NCBI GenBank assembly: GCA_947501635.1
Contig: CANMWT010000003.1
Span: 62,001-126,000, forward strand
Source: an uncultured Roseobacter sp.
GTDB taxonomy: Bacteria > Pseudomonadota > Alphaproteobacteria > Rhodobacterales > Rhodobacteraceae
Direction of reading: 5' to 3'
Length of the DNA: 64,000 nucleotides
Below, one piece after another: positions 27,855 through 35,882 of this stretch. Every line of letters begins with the position of its first letter. Positions within the stretch are counted from its first letter, which is position 1. Below the pieces are notes generated by a model. The model did no database searches. It was not told the origin of the DNA and saw only the letters and a program-made list of their open reading frames with translations. Made by a program: the position numbers and the translations under genes.

Positions 27855-28050
27855 GTGCGCTGCCTCATATTCAGCTTTCCATCCCAAGAGGCCTGCTGTC
27901 TATGCAACACAGCCCCCGCCTTGTGCCATCGGTCAGAGGGCAAAACTCCGGTGTCTGCCGGCGCTGCATATCGCGCCCTCAGCCCACAGGTTGATCCGAA
28001 ACAAGATCGTTTGTTGTCCCCGTCCCGCCGGTTATCCGTTTGAGTGGTTA
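27855..28050 (-). promoter_or_regulatory. Candidate structured leader of nrdJ
   Basis: In the minus-strand transcript GAGGGC (27980-27975) can pair with GCCCTC (27941-27936), enclosing two small hairpins (GCG/CGC and CCGG/CCGG). This gives a possible three-way junction about 80-125 bases before the start codon. The conserved core of a cobalamin riboswitch is not visible. Regulatory function is inferred. Confidence 0.4.
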
Positions 28051-28051
28051 T

Positions 28052-28098
28052 CCACTACATGTTGTGGCGTTACCGTCGGCTTGCACAAACTGACGTAT
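28052..28098. promoter_or_regulatory. NrdR-box-like pair upstream of nrdJ
   Basis: CCACTACATGTTGTGG (28052-28067) closely follows the 16-base NrdR consensus (acaCwAtATaTwGtgt). A degenerate second match starts 31 bases further at 28083-28098, the helical-turn spacing usual for NrdR boxes. NrdR represses ribonucleotide reductase genes. The rest of 28099-28526 holds long T and A runs and no convincing gene. Confidence 0.55.
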
Positions 28099-28526
28099 AT
28101 AGCCCTATCCGGTCAACGCCCTTTTTAATTTTTTTTTGCGCATCGCCCGCTTGACGGATCGCATTTTTTTAGCGTGTCCGCCCGCAGATGTGATTCAACA
28201 AGTTAACGCAAGAGCAACCACAGGCATGTGGTGCGGTGTGTGCTGCATCGCGGTACCAGCAATTTCATGAATAATTGCTGCCGTTTAACCTTGGCCGTTC
28301 AGGTAAAGGGTCAATCCGCGCCTGCCTTGGTGGCGCGTCGAAAGTTTAACGGCACAGTTTATGAGTTTGCGCGACTCGCCCCGCGGCGCGCCAACCAATC
28401 GCCAACGTATTGTGTCGGGAACACAACAAAACGGTCCCTGAACAGTCTTTCCTAGGCAACATATGCGGGGCGTGTCGGGGCAGCATACACAAGATGTGGT
28501 GCTCACAGTCATCCGCGCCCACAAAA

Positions 28527-28549
28527 AAAGCACCCGCTAGGGGTGCTTT
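28527..28549 (-). terminator. Terminator of tRNA-Pro
   Basis: AAAGCACCC (28527-28535) and GGGTGCTTT (28541-28549) form a 9-bp stem. On the minus strand it is followed by a run of seven Ts, just past the tRNA 3' end. Confidence 0.88.
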
Positions 28550-28556
28550 CTTGAAG

Positions 28557-28633
28557 TGGTCGGAGCGAGAGGATTCGAACCTCCGACCCCCTGTACCCAA
28601 AACAGGTGCGCTACCAGGCTGCGCCACGCTCCG
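28557..28633 (-). tRNA. tRNA-Pro (anticodon TGG)
   Basis: The 77-base gene folds as a full cloverleaf. Acceptor strand CGGAGCG pairs with CGCTCCG; the D loop has AGCCTGGTAG, the anticodon stem-loop reads CCTGT-TTTGGGT-ACAGG with anticodon TGG, and the T arm contains GGTTCGAATCC. The CCA end is encoded. A rho-independent terminator follows directly. Confidence 0.97.
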
Positions 28634-28675
28634 ACTGGCGCCTCTTTAGACCGCCTTTTCCGGTTTGAAAAGCCC

Positions 28676-29167
28676 CTAACAGGGCCATGCCGCATTCTCT
28701 TGTGCAAAACTTGGATGGCGGATCACATCTCCAACGCCGATCCCCAGCTGTTCCGCCACACCGCCGTTCACCTCCAGCACATGTGTCAGACCCCGTCCGC
28801 CCAGTACTGGTGTTTCGTCCAGGGGCTGGGCGCGGTGATGCACGTGGTGGACGACGCCTTGCGGGTCGATGAAAATCATGTCGAGTTCAATGAGCGTGTT
28901 GCGCATCCAGAACGAGAGGCTTTGCGGATGTGGGTAGACAAAGAGCATTCCGGAGAAGGTCGGCAGCTCTGTGCGGTGCATCAGCCCTTCGGCACGTTCC
29001 GCCGCATCATCGGCGATTTCCACCGCAAAACGCGCCTGCCCCCAGTCGCCTTTGAGGTACACAGCCGTGTCGCTGCAACTTTGGGCCACTGCGGCGCTTG
29101 CGGCCAACAGCAAAGCCCCAGCAAGCTGCGCGGTCAGTCGTCTTCGGAATCGAGCGCTGCTTCCCAC
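28676..29167 (-). CDS. Exported DUF192 protein
   Basis: A 163-residue protein with a signal peptide (about residues 1-29) and a DUF192 domain: FAVEIADDAAERAEGLMHRTELP, SGMLFVYPHPQSLSFWMRNTLIELDMIFID, and a C-terminal VLEVNGGVAEQLGI. The family is widespread and uncharacterised. Its start overlaps the end of the cold-shock gene by 34 bases, so both are probably on one transcript; no alternative start is better. Confidence 0.88.
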   Translation of the reverse strand: MGSSARFRRRLTAQLAGALLLAASAAVAQSCSDTAVYLKGDWGQARFAVEIADDAAERAEGLMHRTELPTFSGMLFVYPHPQSLSFWMRNTLIELDMIFIDPQGVVHHVHHRAQPLDETPVLGGRGLTHVLEVNGGVAEQLGIGVGDVIRHPSFAQENAAWPC

Positions 29168-29670
29168 GCAAAGACCTCAGCCGCCATATGTCCGCGTTTG
29201 CCTTCGATGACCCGGATCGCCAGCGCCTCGCCCGGAGACAGATCCGACAGGCCGGAGCGACGCAGCACTTCCATATGCAGGAAAATGTCTTCGCGCCGGC
29301 CAAACACATTGGCAAAGCCAAAGCCCTTGCCCTTGTCGAACCACTTGACCCGTGCAGGTTGCAGCGGTGCGGCGGCGACCACTTCAGGATCCAGCGCGGC
29401 AATATCCGACAGGCCGACCGAGTCGTCTCCCTGCGGCGGCAACAGCGACACCACTTGTGTCGCCTGCACCCCACGGTCGGTGCGTTGCACCTCAAGTTCC
29501 ACGCGCGCGCCATCCGCAACAGAGCTTTGGCCGAAATTTCTAAGGACGTTCACGTGAAGCAAGATGTCAGGACCGCCGGCATCAGATACCACAAACCCGA
29601 AACCTTTGACCGGGTCGAACCACTTGACGACCCCGACGACAGGGCTGGTCGTATCTGAGGCGTCGTTCAC
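29134..29670 (-). CDS. Cold-shock protein with two CSD domains
   Basis: A 178-residue protein with two cold-shock domains in tandem, each with the RNA-binding motif: GVVKWFDPVKGFGFV (residues 13-27) and ARVKWFDKGKGFGFA (around 105-119). DILLHVNVL and DIFLHMEVL supply the second RNP-like strand. A two-domain arrangement is typical of alphaproteobacteria. Translation begins at a GTG with AGGAAG just upstream. The 278-base upstream gap (29671-29948) could carry a long cold-shock leader; no clear structure was identified. Confidence 0.92.
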   Translation of the reverse strand: MNDASDTTSPVVGVVKWFDPVKGFGFVVSDAGGPDILLHVNVLRNFGQSSVADGARVELEVQRTDRGVQATQVVSLLPPQGDDSVGLSDIAALDPEVVAAAPLQPARVKWFDKGKGFGFANVFGRREDIFLHMEVLRRSGLSDLSPGEALAIRVIEGKRGHMAAEVFAWEAALDSEDD

Positions 29671-29948
29671 GTGCTTCCTACTCGCATTGTTCGAAACAAC
29701 CTTACTGTTTTTGCGCCAAGGCGCATCGATCTGTCACAGCGGCACCGTGAACAAACATCACACCCGCGTAAAGGGTATACTGTAGTATTCACCATTATCA
29801 CAAGTTTGTGAACACGCCCGTGTCACCGTTTTCCGTGTTTTAGTCCGATTAAACAGCACTTCTGCGTTAGTAAAGCAGTGCGCCGCACACGTTCTGTGCA
29901 AATTCCCACAGGTAAAGGAGGAAACACAGCAGAAGCGCACCAAATAAC

Positions 29949-30554
29949 CTAGGGATTCAGGCGTGTTACAGACCAATCGTCAGACAATTGCGCCCGCCGC
30001 CACACAAACCTGTCATGCAACCTGAAATCACCGTCTGCCCAAAATTCAATCTCGAGCGGTGCGATACGGTAGCCCCCCCAGAAAGGTGGCCTCTCGGGGT
30101 TTGTGCCGTGTGTGGCCGTGACCTTGGCCACTTCTGCCATCAAGGCCGCGCGGTTCGCAAGCGGTCGCGATTGCCGCGACGCCCAAGCGCCCAGACGGCT
30201 TTTGAGTGAGCGCGATCTGTAATAGGCGTCCGCAGCCGGCCCGTCCTCACGGGTCACCAGACCGCGCACACGGATTTGCCGGCGCAGAGATTTCCAATGC
30301 AGCACAAAAGCCGCCTTGCCCGCGGCATCCAGTTCGCCTGCTTTTGCGCTCTCGTAATTGGTGTAAAAAACAAAGCTGTCAGGATCGACGCCCTTCAACA
30401 GCACCATGCGGACATTGGGCAAACCATCGCTGTCCACCGTACTAAGCGCAATGGCGTTCGGGTCGTTCGGCTCGCTCGTTTCGGCCTCGGCCAGCCAGTC
30501 ACGTGCGATGACGAAGGGATCGCTGCCCGCAAATTTGCCTGTTCTGTTTTCCAT
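29949..30554 (-). CDS. pdxH: Pyridoxamine 5'-phosphate oxidase
   Basis: FMN enzyme making pyridoxal 5'-phosphate, the last step of B6 synthesis. The 201 residues include [21 protein letters not shown], the substrate/FMN-binding [10 protein letters not shown], and the C-terminal signature ending [17 protein letters not shown]...RLHDRF and VTRLNP. The ATG at 30554 has GGAGTAACGAG upstream. Divergent from fabI across 159 bases. The product serves the two aminotransferases of this window among many others. Confidence 0.96.
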   Translation of the reverse strand: MENRTGKFAGSDPFVIARDWLAEAETSEPNDPNAIALSTVDSDGLPNVRMVLLKGVDPDSFVFYTNYESAKAGELDAAGKAAFVLHWKSLRRQIRVRGLVTREDGPAADAYYRSRSLKSRLGAWASRQSRPLANRAALMAEVAKVTATHGTNPERPPFWGGYRIAPLEIEFWADGDFRLHDRFVWRRAQLSDDWSVTRLNP

Positions 30555-30713
30555 CTCGTTACTCCGTGCAATCACCGCTGCGCCAAGAGGTGAGGGAAAT
30601 GCCGCGAAGGTCAAGGGTTTCAGGTGGAATGGACGGGTATCATGCCTTGATGGGCTGCACGCAATCGCCTAAAGATCGGCGACAGACAGAAATTTGATGA
30701 CCGGGGGCCATCT

Positions 30714-31520
30714 ATGGGCAACGAACTTCTCGCAGGCAAACGCGGCCTGATTATGGGCCTTGCAAACGACAAATCCATCGCATGGGGCATTGCTAAGGCT
30801 TGTGCCGAAGCTGGCGCGCACCTGGCGTTTTCCTATCAGGGCGAGGCGTTGAAAAAGCGTGTCGGGCCTCTGGCAGAACAACTTGGCAGCTCCATTGTGC
30901 TTCCCTGCGACGTCTCGGACGAAGCCTCGATGGACGCGCTCTTTGACGCCTTGAAAGAGGAGTGGGGCACCCTCGATTTTATTGTGCATGCCATCGGGTT
31001 CTCGGACAAATCGGAATTGCGCGGGCGCTACGTCGACACCAGCCGCGACAACTTTACCATGACAATGGACATCTCGGTCTATTCTTTCACCGCGGTAGTC
31101 CAGCGGGCAGAGAAGATGATGAACCCGGGCGGCTCGTGCCTGACCATGACGTACTACGGCGCGGAAAAGGTCATGCCGCACTATAATGTCATGGGCGTCG
31201 CCAAGGCAGCGCTTGAGGCGTCAGTCAAATACCTCGCGGAAGACCTGGGCAAGGACGGTATCCGCGTAAACGCCATCTCGGCCGGCCCGATCAAGACGCT
31301 TGCAGCCTCCGGTATCGGGGATTTCCGCTACATTATGAAATGGAACGAGTACAATTCGCCCCTGCGCCGTACAGTGACGACGGAAGACGTGGGCAAGGCC
31401 GCACTTTTCCTGTTGTCAGATCTGGGGTCCGGCACGACGGGCGAGAACCTGCACGTGGATGCAGGCTATCATGTGGTAGGGATGAAATCGGTCGATGCGC
31501 CGGACATGAGCAAGGAATAG
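30714..31520 (+). CDS. fabI: Enoyl-[acyl-carrier-protein] reductase (NADH), FabI type
   Basis: Reduces the trans-2-enoyl-ACP double bond in fatty-acid elongation. The 268-residue short-chain-dehydrogenase-like protein opens with the altered cofactor loop GLIMGLANDKSIAWGIA, carries HAIGFSDKSELRG, and has the Tyr-x6-Lys active site as YNVMGVAK, followed by RVNAISAGPIKTLAASGI. The GTG start of the LysE-type gene is six bases downstream, so fabI probably heads a unit with that gene and gpt. Confidence 0.96.
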   Translation: MGNELLAGKRGLIMGLANDKSIAWGIAKACAEAGAHLAFSYQGEALKKRVGPLAEQLGSSIVLPCDVSDEASMDALFDALKEEWGTLDFIVHAIGFSDKSELRGRYVDTSRDNFTMTMDISVYSFTAVVQRAEKMMNPGGSCLTMTYYGAEKVMPHYNVMGVAKAALEASVKYLAEDLGKDGIRVNAISAGPIKTLAASGIGDFRYIMKWNEYNSPLRRTVTTEDVGKAALFLLSDLGSGTTGENLHVDAGYHVVGMKSVDAPDMSKE

Positions 31521-31525
31521 GTCCG

Positions 31526-32137
31526 GTGAGTGCCGAAAGCCTCATCGCGTTCAACCTTGTGCTGATGGCTGCAATAGCGAGCCCCGGCGCGGCTTTGATG
31601 TTTTTTGTCAAGACCACAGTAGCCTCCGGGCGGCGCGCAGGCATCGCAACGGGTGCGGGTCTTGGAGTGGCAGCGAGCCTTTGGACCCTTGCGGCACTGC
31701 TCGGGCTTGAAAGTCTTTTTCGGCTATTTCCATGGGCCTATACCACGCTGAAAGTCGCAGGCGCAGCCTACCTGCTCTGGATCGCCGTCGACACCTGGCG
31801 ACACGCAAGCGCCCCGGTGGGCAAGGCGGCCCGCGCATCCGGCCGGTCGTTTCTGGCGGGCCTACTGGTCAATGCCGGCAATCCAAAATCAGTTTTGTTT
31901 GCGGCGGCGGTGATTGTTGTGGTTTTCCCACAGGGGCTGAATGGGGTCGAGATCGCTCTGATTGTCGCAAACCATCTTGCTCTCGAGATCGCCTTCTACA
32001 CTGTTGGCGCATTCGCGCTGTCCAGTGCCCCCGCACGCCAGGGATATCTGAACGCCAAACCGGTGATCGACCGGATTTCAGCAACCATATTGGGCGCGCT
32101 GGGGCTGCGCCTGCTCTTTGAGAAGGAAACACCATGA
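31526..32137 (+). CDS. LysE/RhtB-family exporter
   Basis: Amino-acid or metabolite efflux protein of 203 residues with about six membrane segments. It carries the family's first-helix motif [23 protein letters not shown] and the mid-protein [14 protein letters not shown]. The likely start is GTG at 31526, six bases after the fabI stop. The ATG of gpt overlaps its stop. The exported compound cannot be named. Confidence 0.88.
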   Translation: MSAESLIAFNLVLMAAIASPGAALMFFVKTTVASGRRAGIATGAGLGVAASLWTLAALLGLESLFRLFPWAYTTLKVAGAAYLLWIAVDTWRHASAPVGKAARASGRSFLAGLLVNAGNPKSVLFAAAVIVVVFPQGLNGVEIALIVANHLALEIAFYTVGAFALSSAPARQGYLNAKPVIDRISATILGALGLRLLFEKETP

Positions 32138-32649
32138 GCGCTAGAGATCCGGGCCGCCTGCCGCATGAAAAAGGATTTCACATCAGCTGGGACCAAATTC
32201 ACCGTGACAGCCGCGCACTGGCCTGGCGCCTCGATGGGCAGGGGCCCGATCACGGCGCCTGGCGCGCGGTCGTAGCCATCACACGTGGCGGCATGGCCCC
32301 GGCGATGATTGTGTCGCGCGAGCTTGATATCCGTACTGTCGATACAATCTCTGTCAAGTCATACGATCATCAGCAGCAAGCCGAGGCGCGGGTCTTGAAA
32401 GCACCAGATGCAAACTTGATGGGCGATGGCACCGGTATTTTAATCGTTGACGATCTGGTCGACAGCGGGAAAACGCTGGAGCTTGTCCGAGAAATGTTTC
32501 CGGCCGCGCATTTCGCCACTGTCTACGCGAAGCCAAAAGGACGCCCGCAGGTCGATACCTTCATCACCGAGGTCAGTCAGGATACGTGGATTTTCTTCCC
32601 CTGGGATATGGCATTGCAATACGTCGAGCCCTATCGCGGCACGGACTGA
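32134..32649 (+). CDS. gpt: Xanthine phosphoribosyltransferase
   Basis: Type I phosphoribosyltransferase of 171 residues that salvages xanthine and guanine. The PRPP-binding signature is [15 protein letters not shown] (around residues 102-116), and [20 protein letters not shown] and the C-terminal [10 protein letters not shown] are typical of bacterial Gpt. It overlaps the LysE-type gene by 4 bases. A large inverted repeat follows the stop at 32669-32743. Confidence 0.94.
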   Translation: MSARDPGRLPHEKGFHISWDQIHRDSRALAWRLDGQGPDHGAWRAVVAITRGGMAPAMIVSRELDIRTVDTISVKSYDHQQQAEARVLKAPDANLMGDGTGILIVDDLVDSGKTLELVREMFPAAHFATVYAKPKGRPQVDTFITEVSQDTWIFFPWDMALQYVEPYRGTD

Positions 32650-32659
32650 AGACCAAAAC

Positions 32660-32743
32660 AGATTTTATGCCTCCGGCGGGGATATTTTGTGACCAAAGAA
32701 ATTGGAGCCGCTTCTTTGGTTTGTAAATATCCCCGCCGGAGGC
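32660..32743. repeat. Large inverted repeat built from two dispersed-repeat copies
   Basis: Left arm 32669-32700 and right arm 32712-32743 face each other across 11 bases. The outer 19 bases (GCCTCCGGCGGGGATATTT) pair perfectly and the inner GACCAAAGAA pairs nearly perfectly with TTCTTTGGTT. The left arm, with its AGATTTTAT prefix, repeats the element at 16941-16980. As RNA it would be a very stable hairpin, and could terminate gpt transcription. Confidence 0.85.
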
Positions 32744-32782
32744 TCCCGAACTTTCAAAAACACCAACGAAGGTTTTGACGCG

Positions 32783-33958
32783 ATGACGCTTTCACGGACA
32801 AAAACAACTTTCAGGCCACCCGTAATGGAAGCGCGGCGCTGGCTTGATGGCGTTGACTTACCGTCGGACATGCCACTTATCAATGTCAGCCAGGCCGCCC
32901 CGGTCGCCCCGCCGCCTGCCGGCTTGAGACAGGCCATCTCAGATGCAGCCGTCAGTGACGATGCGGCGCATCTTTACGGGCCGGTTTTGGGCTTGCCTGC
33001 CCTGCGCGATGCACTGGCGGATCGCACAGCATCACTCTACCGCGGCGTCGTAGCCGCCCGTCATGTGGCCATCACTTCCGGCTGCAACCAGGCGTTTGCC
33101 GCAGCCGTTGCGGCGCTTTGCGCGGAAGGCGACGAAGTGATCTTGCCGACACCCTGGTACTTTAACCACAAAATGTGGCTGGATATGTCAGGTGTGCGTT
33201 CAGTTGCCTTGCCAACCGGTCGAGACTTGTTGCCGGATCCTGAAACTGCGGCGGCACTCATCACGCCCAGGACGCGTGCGATCGCTTTGGTAACGCCCAA
33301 CAATCCGGCAGGGGTAGAGTATTCTGCGGATTTGCTCGAGGCTTTCATGCAGCTCGCCCGCGCGCGCGGCATAGCGCTGATTTTAGACGAGACCTACCGC
33401 GACTTTCACAAAAAAGAAGGCGCGCCGCATGCGCTGTTCGAGGATCCCGACTGGGAGGACACGCTGATCCATCTCTATTCGTTTTCCAAGGCTTACCGTC
33501 TGACCGGCCATCGTGTCGGCGCTTTGATTGCGTCAGAGCACCGTCTGGCAGAGATCGAGAAGTTTTTGGACACAGTTGCCATCTGTCCGGGGCAGCTTGG
33601 TCAGCGCGCGGCGCTATGGGGCATGAAAAACCTGTCAGACTGGCTTGCGGGAGAGCGCACGGAAATACTTGCGCGGCGCTCTGCCATCGAGACCGGTGTC
33701 CATGCGCTTGCCGCGCAGGGGTGGCGGCTTTTGGGAAGCGGCGCGTATTTCGCCTATATGGCGCATCCGTTCGATGAGAGTTCCGCGGATCTTGCACCGC
33801 GCATGGTGCGCGATTGTGGTGTGTTGTGTCTGCCCGGAACGATGTTCATGCCGCAAGACGACCCTGCGGGCAGAGGCCAGTTGCGGATCGCTTTTGCCAA
33901 TCTGGACGTCGCTGGCATCGGCACGCTCTTTGAACGTCTGGCAGCGCTCAGGGCCTGA
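32783..33958 (+). CDS. PLP-dependent aminotransferase
   Basis: Fold-type I aminotransferase of 391 residues. Visible landmarks are LYGPVLGLPALRDAL, SGCNQAFAAAVAALC, LVTPNNPAGVEY, ILDETYRDF and the PLP Lys in YSFSKAYRLTGHRVGA. The chosen ATG (32783) follows the inverted repeat; a longer frame would start inside it. It resembles aspartate/tyrosine-type enzymes, but the substrate is unknown. ppiD begins 84 bases later. Confidence 0.9.
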   Translation: MTLSRTKTTFRPPVMEARRWLDGVDLPSDMPLINVSQAAPVAPPPAGLRQAISDAAVSDDAAHLYGPVLGLPALRDALADRTASLYRGVVAARHVAITSGCNQAFAAAVAALCAEGDEVILPTPWYFNHKMWLDMSGVRSVALPTGRDLLPDPETAAALITPRTRAIALVTPNNPAGVEYSADLLEAFMQLARARGIALILDETYRDFHKKEGAPHALFEDPDWEDTLIHLYSFSKAYRLTGHRVGALIASEHRLAEIEKFLDTVAICPGQLGQRAALWGMKNLSDWLAGERTEILARRSAIETGVHALAAQGWRLLGSGAYFAYMAHPFDESSADLAPRMVRDCGVLCLPGTMFMPQDDPAGRGQLRIAFANLDVAGIGTLFERLAALRA

Positions 33959-34042
33959 TCCTCACAAGCCCTTGCTCCTCTGCGCGCCACCGCATAGATA
34001 GGCGTGCAACAGGGTGAAAACCGCAGCGGATAAAGGACGACC

Positions 34043-35881
34043 ATGGCCAAAGGCTCAACCATTTCAAAAACCGCAATCTGGATCCTCTTGGGCCTTTTGA
34101 TCTTGGGTCTGGCCGGTTTTGGTGCCACCAATCTGTCGGGCACGATCCGCACCATCGGAACCGCGGGCGACAAGCCGATTTCCGTCGACACCTATGCGCG
34201 ACAACTGCAACAGGAAATCCGCGCGGTCGAGCAACAGCAGGGTGCCGCGCTGCCCTTTGCACAGGCGCAGCAATTCGGTCTGGACCGGGCTGTCTTGCAG
34301 CGGTTGGTGGCGACACGGTCGCTGGATCATGAAACGGCGCAGTTAGGGTTGTCGATCGGCGATGGCGAGTTGCGCGACCGGGTGCTTGAGATTGACGCCT
34401 TTCAGGGGATCAATGGCGAGTTTGATCGCGAAGGCTATCGCTTCGCGCTCGAACAGGCCGGGCTGAGCGAGGCACAGTTCGAAACGCAGTTGCGCGAGGA
34501 AGTCGGACGCACAATCGTGCAAGGCGCAGTTCTGGGCGGGATTGCAATGCCCAACACTTATGTAGACACGCTTGTCGATTTTGTGGGCGAGCAGCGCAGT
34601 TTCACCTGGTCGGTGCTGGACGCGGGTGATCTGGATGCACCCCTGCCCGAACCGGATACAGCGACGCTGCAGGCGCATTACGAGGAAAACATCGACCGGT
34701 TTACGCTGCCAGAGACCAAAGAGATAACATATGCATGGCTGAGCCCTGATGCGCTGTTGGACGAGGTCGAGATAGACGAGGCCGCACTGCGCGCGGCTTA
34801 TGAAGAGCGCGCGCCGGAATTCAACCGCCCCGAGCGCCGCCTTGTGGAGCGACTGGCCTTTCTGGACGCGGCCTCTGCCGAAGCTGCTGCGGCTGCCCTG
34901 GCTGAGGGTACAGGTTTTGAAAGCCTCGTTGAGGAACGCGGGCTGACACTGGCGGATGTGGACATCGGTGATGTCACCTTGTCGGAGTTGGGTGAGGCTG
35001 GTGTCGGGGTTTTCGCCGCAGATGTTGGCAGCGTTGTCGGTCCGCTGCCCAGCACGCTGGGCCCTGCGCTTTTCAGGGTGAACGCGGTACTGGACGCCCA
35101 GCAGACCCCGTTTGAGCAGGCCGTCGACATCCTGCGTCCACAACTGGCCAATGACCGCGCTATCCGTTTGGTAGAAGCGCAGGCGGAGAACCTTGATGAC
35201 CTGCTGGCCGCCGGTGCCACGCTGGAAGAGCTGGTTGCCGAGACCGACATGGTGTTGGGCGAGATTGCCTGGAGCCGCGAAAGCGCGGAAGACATCGCTG
35301 CCTATGAGGCTTTCCGCGATGCAGCCTCTGCCGTCACGGCCAGCGACTTCCCGAAAATCGAGCGTATGGATGACGGTGGTCTGTTTGCGCTGCGGCTGAA
35401 TGCTGTGTTGCCGCCGCGCCCTGCCCCTTTTGACACAGTGCAAGACGCGGTACGCGCCCATTGGGAGGAAACCCAGACCACAAATGCATTGCTGGCGCAG
35501 GTCGCACAGGACGTGAGCTTGCTGGAGGCGGGCAGCAGTTTTGCCGAGTTGGAGCTTGACGCGATTGCCGAAGAGAACCTGCTGCGCAGCGATTTTGTGC
35601 CGCGCACCCCACCGGGATTTCTGAATCAGGTTTTTGAGATGGAACCGGGAGAGGCGCGCGCGATAGAGAGCCAAGCAGCGGTCATTCTTGTCCGTCTGGA
35701 CAGCATCGCCCCGCCTGCCGATGACGGCGAAGCGGCGACGCTTCGGGTGCAGTTATCACAGCAAGCGGCGCAACAACTCGCGCGCGACGTGTTTCAGGCC
35801 TATAATGCCGACGTGATCCGGCGCGCCGATCCGCAAATCAACCAGCAAGCCTTGCAGGCTGTTCATGTGAATTTCCCCTGA
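34043..35881 (+). CDS. ppiD: PpiD-type periplasmic folding chaperone / peptidyl-prolyl isomerase
   Basis: A 612-residue protein with an N-terminal membrane anchor (about residues 11-28), a SurA-like N-domain (ISVDTYARQLQQEIRAVEQQQG), a central parvulin-like region around residues 260-360, and a long C-terminal domain. This is the PpiD/SurA layout that helps outer-membrane proteins fold at the Sec translocon. The parvulin segment looks divergent, so isomerase activity is uncertain. The stop is one base before the trpE ATG, an arrangement indicating co-transcription with tryptophan synthesis. Confidence 0.87.
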   Translation: MAKGSTISKTAIWILLGLLILGLAGFGATNLSGTIRTIGTAGDKPISVDTYARQLQQEIRAVEQQQGAALPFAQAQQFGLDRAVLQRLVATRSLDHETAQLGLSIGDGELRDRVLEIDAFQGINGEFDREGYRFALEQAGLSEAQFETQLREEVGRTIVQGAVLGGIAMPNTYVDTLVDFVGEQRSFTWSVLDAGDLDAPLPEPDTATLQAHYEENIDRFTLPETKEITYAWLSPDALLDEVEIDEAALRAAYEERAPEFNRPERRLVERLAFLDAASAEAAAAALAEGTGFESLVEERGLTLADVDIGDVTLSELGEAGVGVFAADVGSVVGPLPSTLGPALFRVNAVLDAQQTPFEQAVDILRPQLANDRAIRLVEAQAENLDDLLAAGATLEELVAETDMVLGEIAWSRESAEDIAAYEAFRDAASAVTASDFPKIERMDDGGLFALRLNAVLPPRPAPFDTVQDAVRAHWEETQTTNALLAQVAQDVSLLEAGSSFAELELDAIAEENLLRSDFVPRTPPGFLNQVFEMEPGEARAIESQAAVILVRLDSIAPPADDGEAATLRVQLSQQAAQQLARDVFQAYNADVIRRADPQINQQALQAVHVNFP

Positions 35882-35882
35882 C

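Noticed and set aside
27855-28130. Cobalamin riboswitch upstream of nrdJ
   Set aside because: The conserved core boxes (for example the GCCACTG and AGCCAGGAGACC elements) are not found; only a generic foldable leader is.
28228-28455. 75-residue frame between the nrdJ promoter and tRNA-Pro
   Set aside because: Unlikely residue composition, no ribosome site and no recognisable domain.
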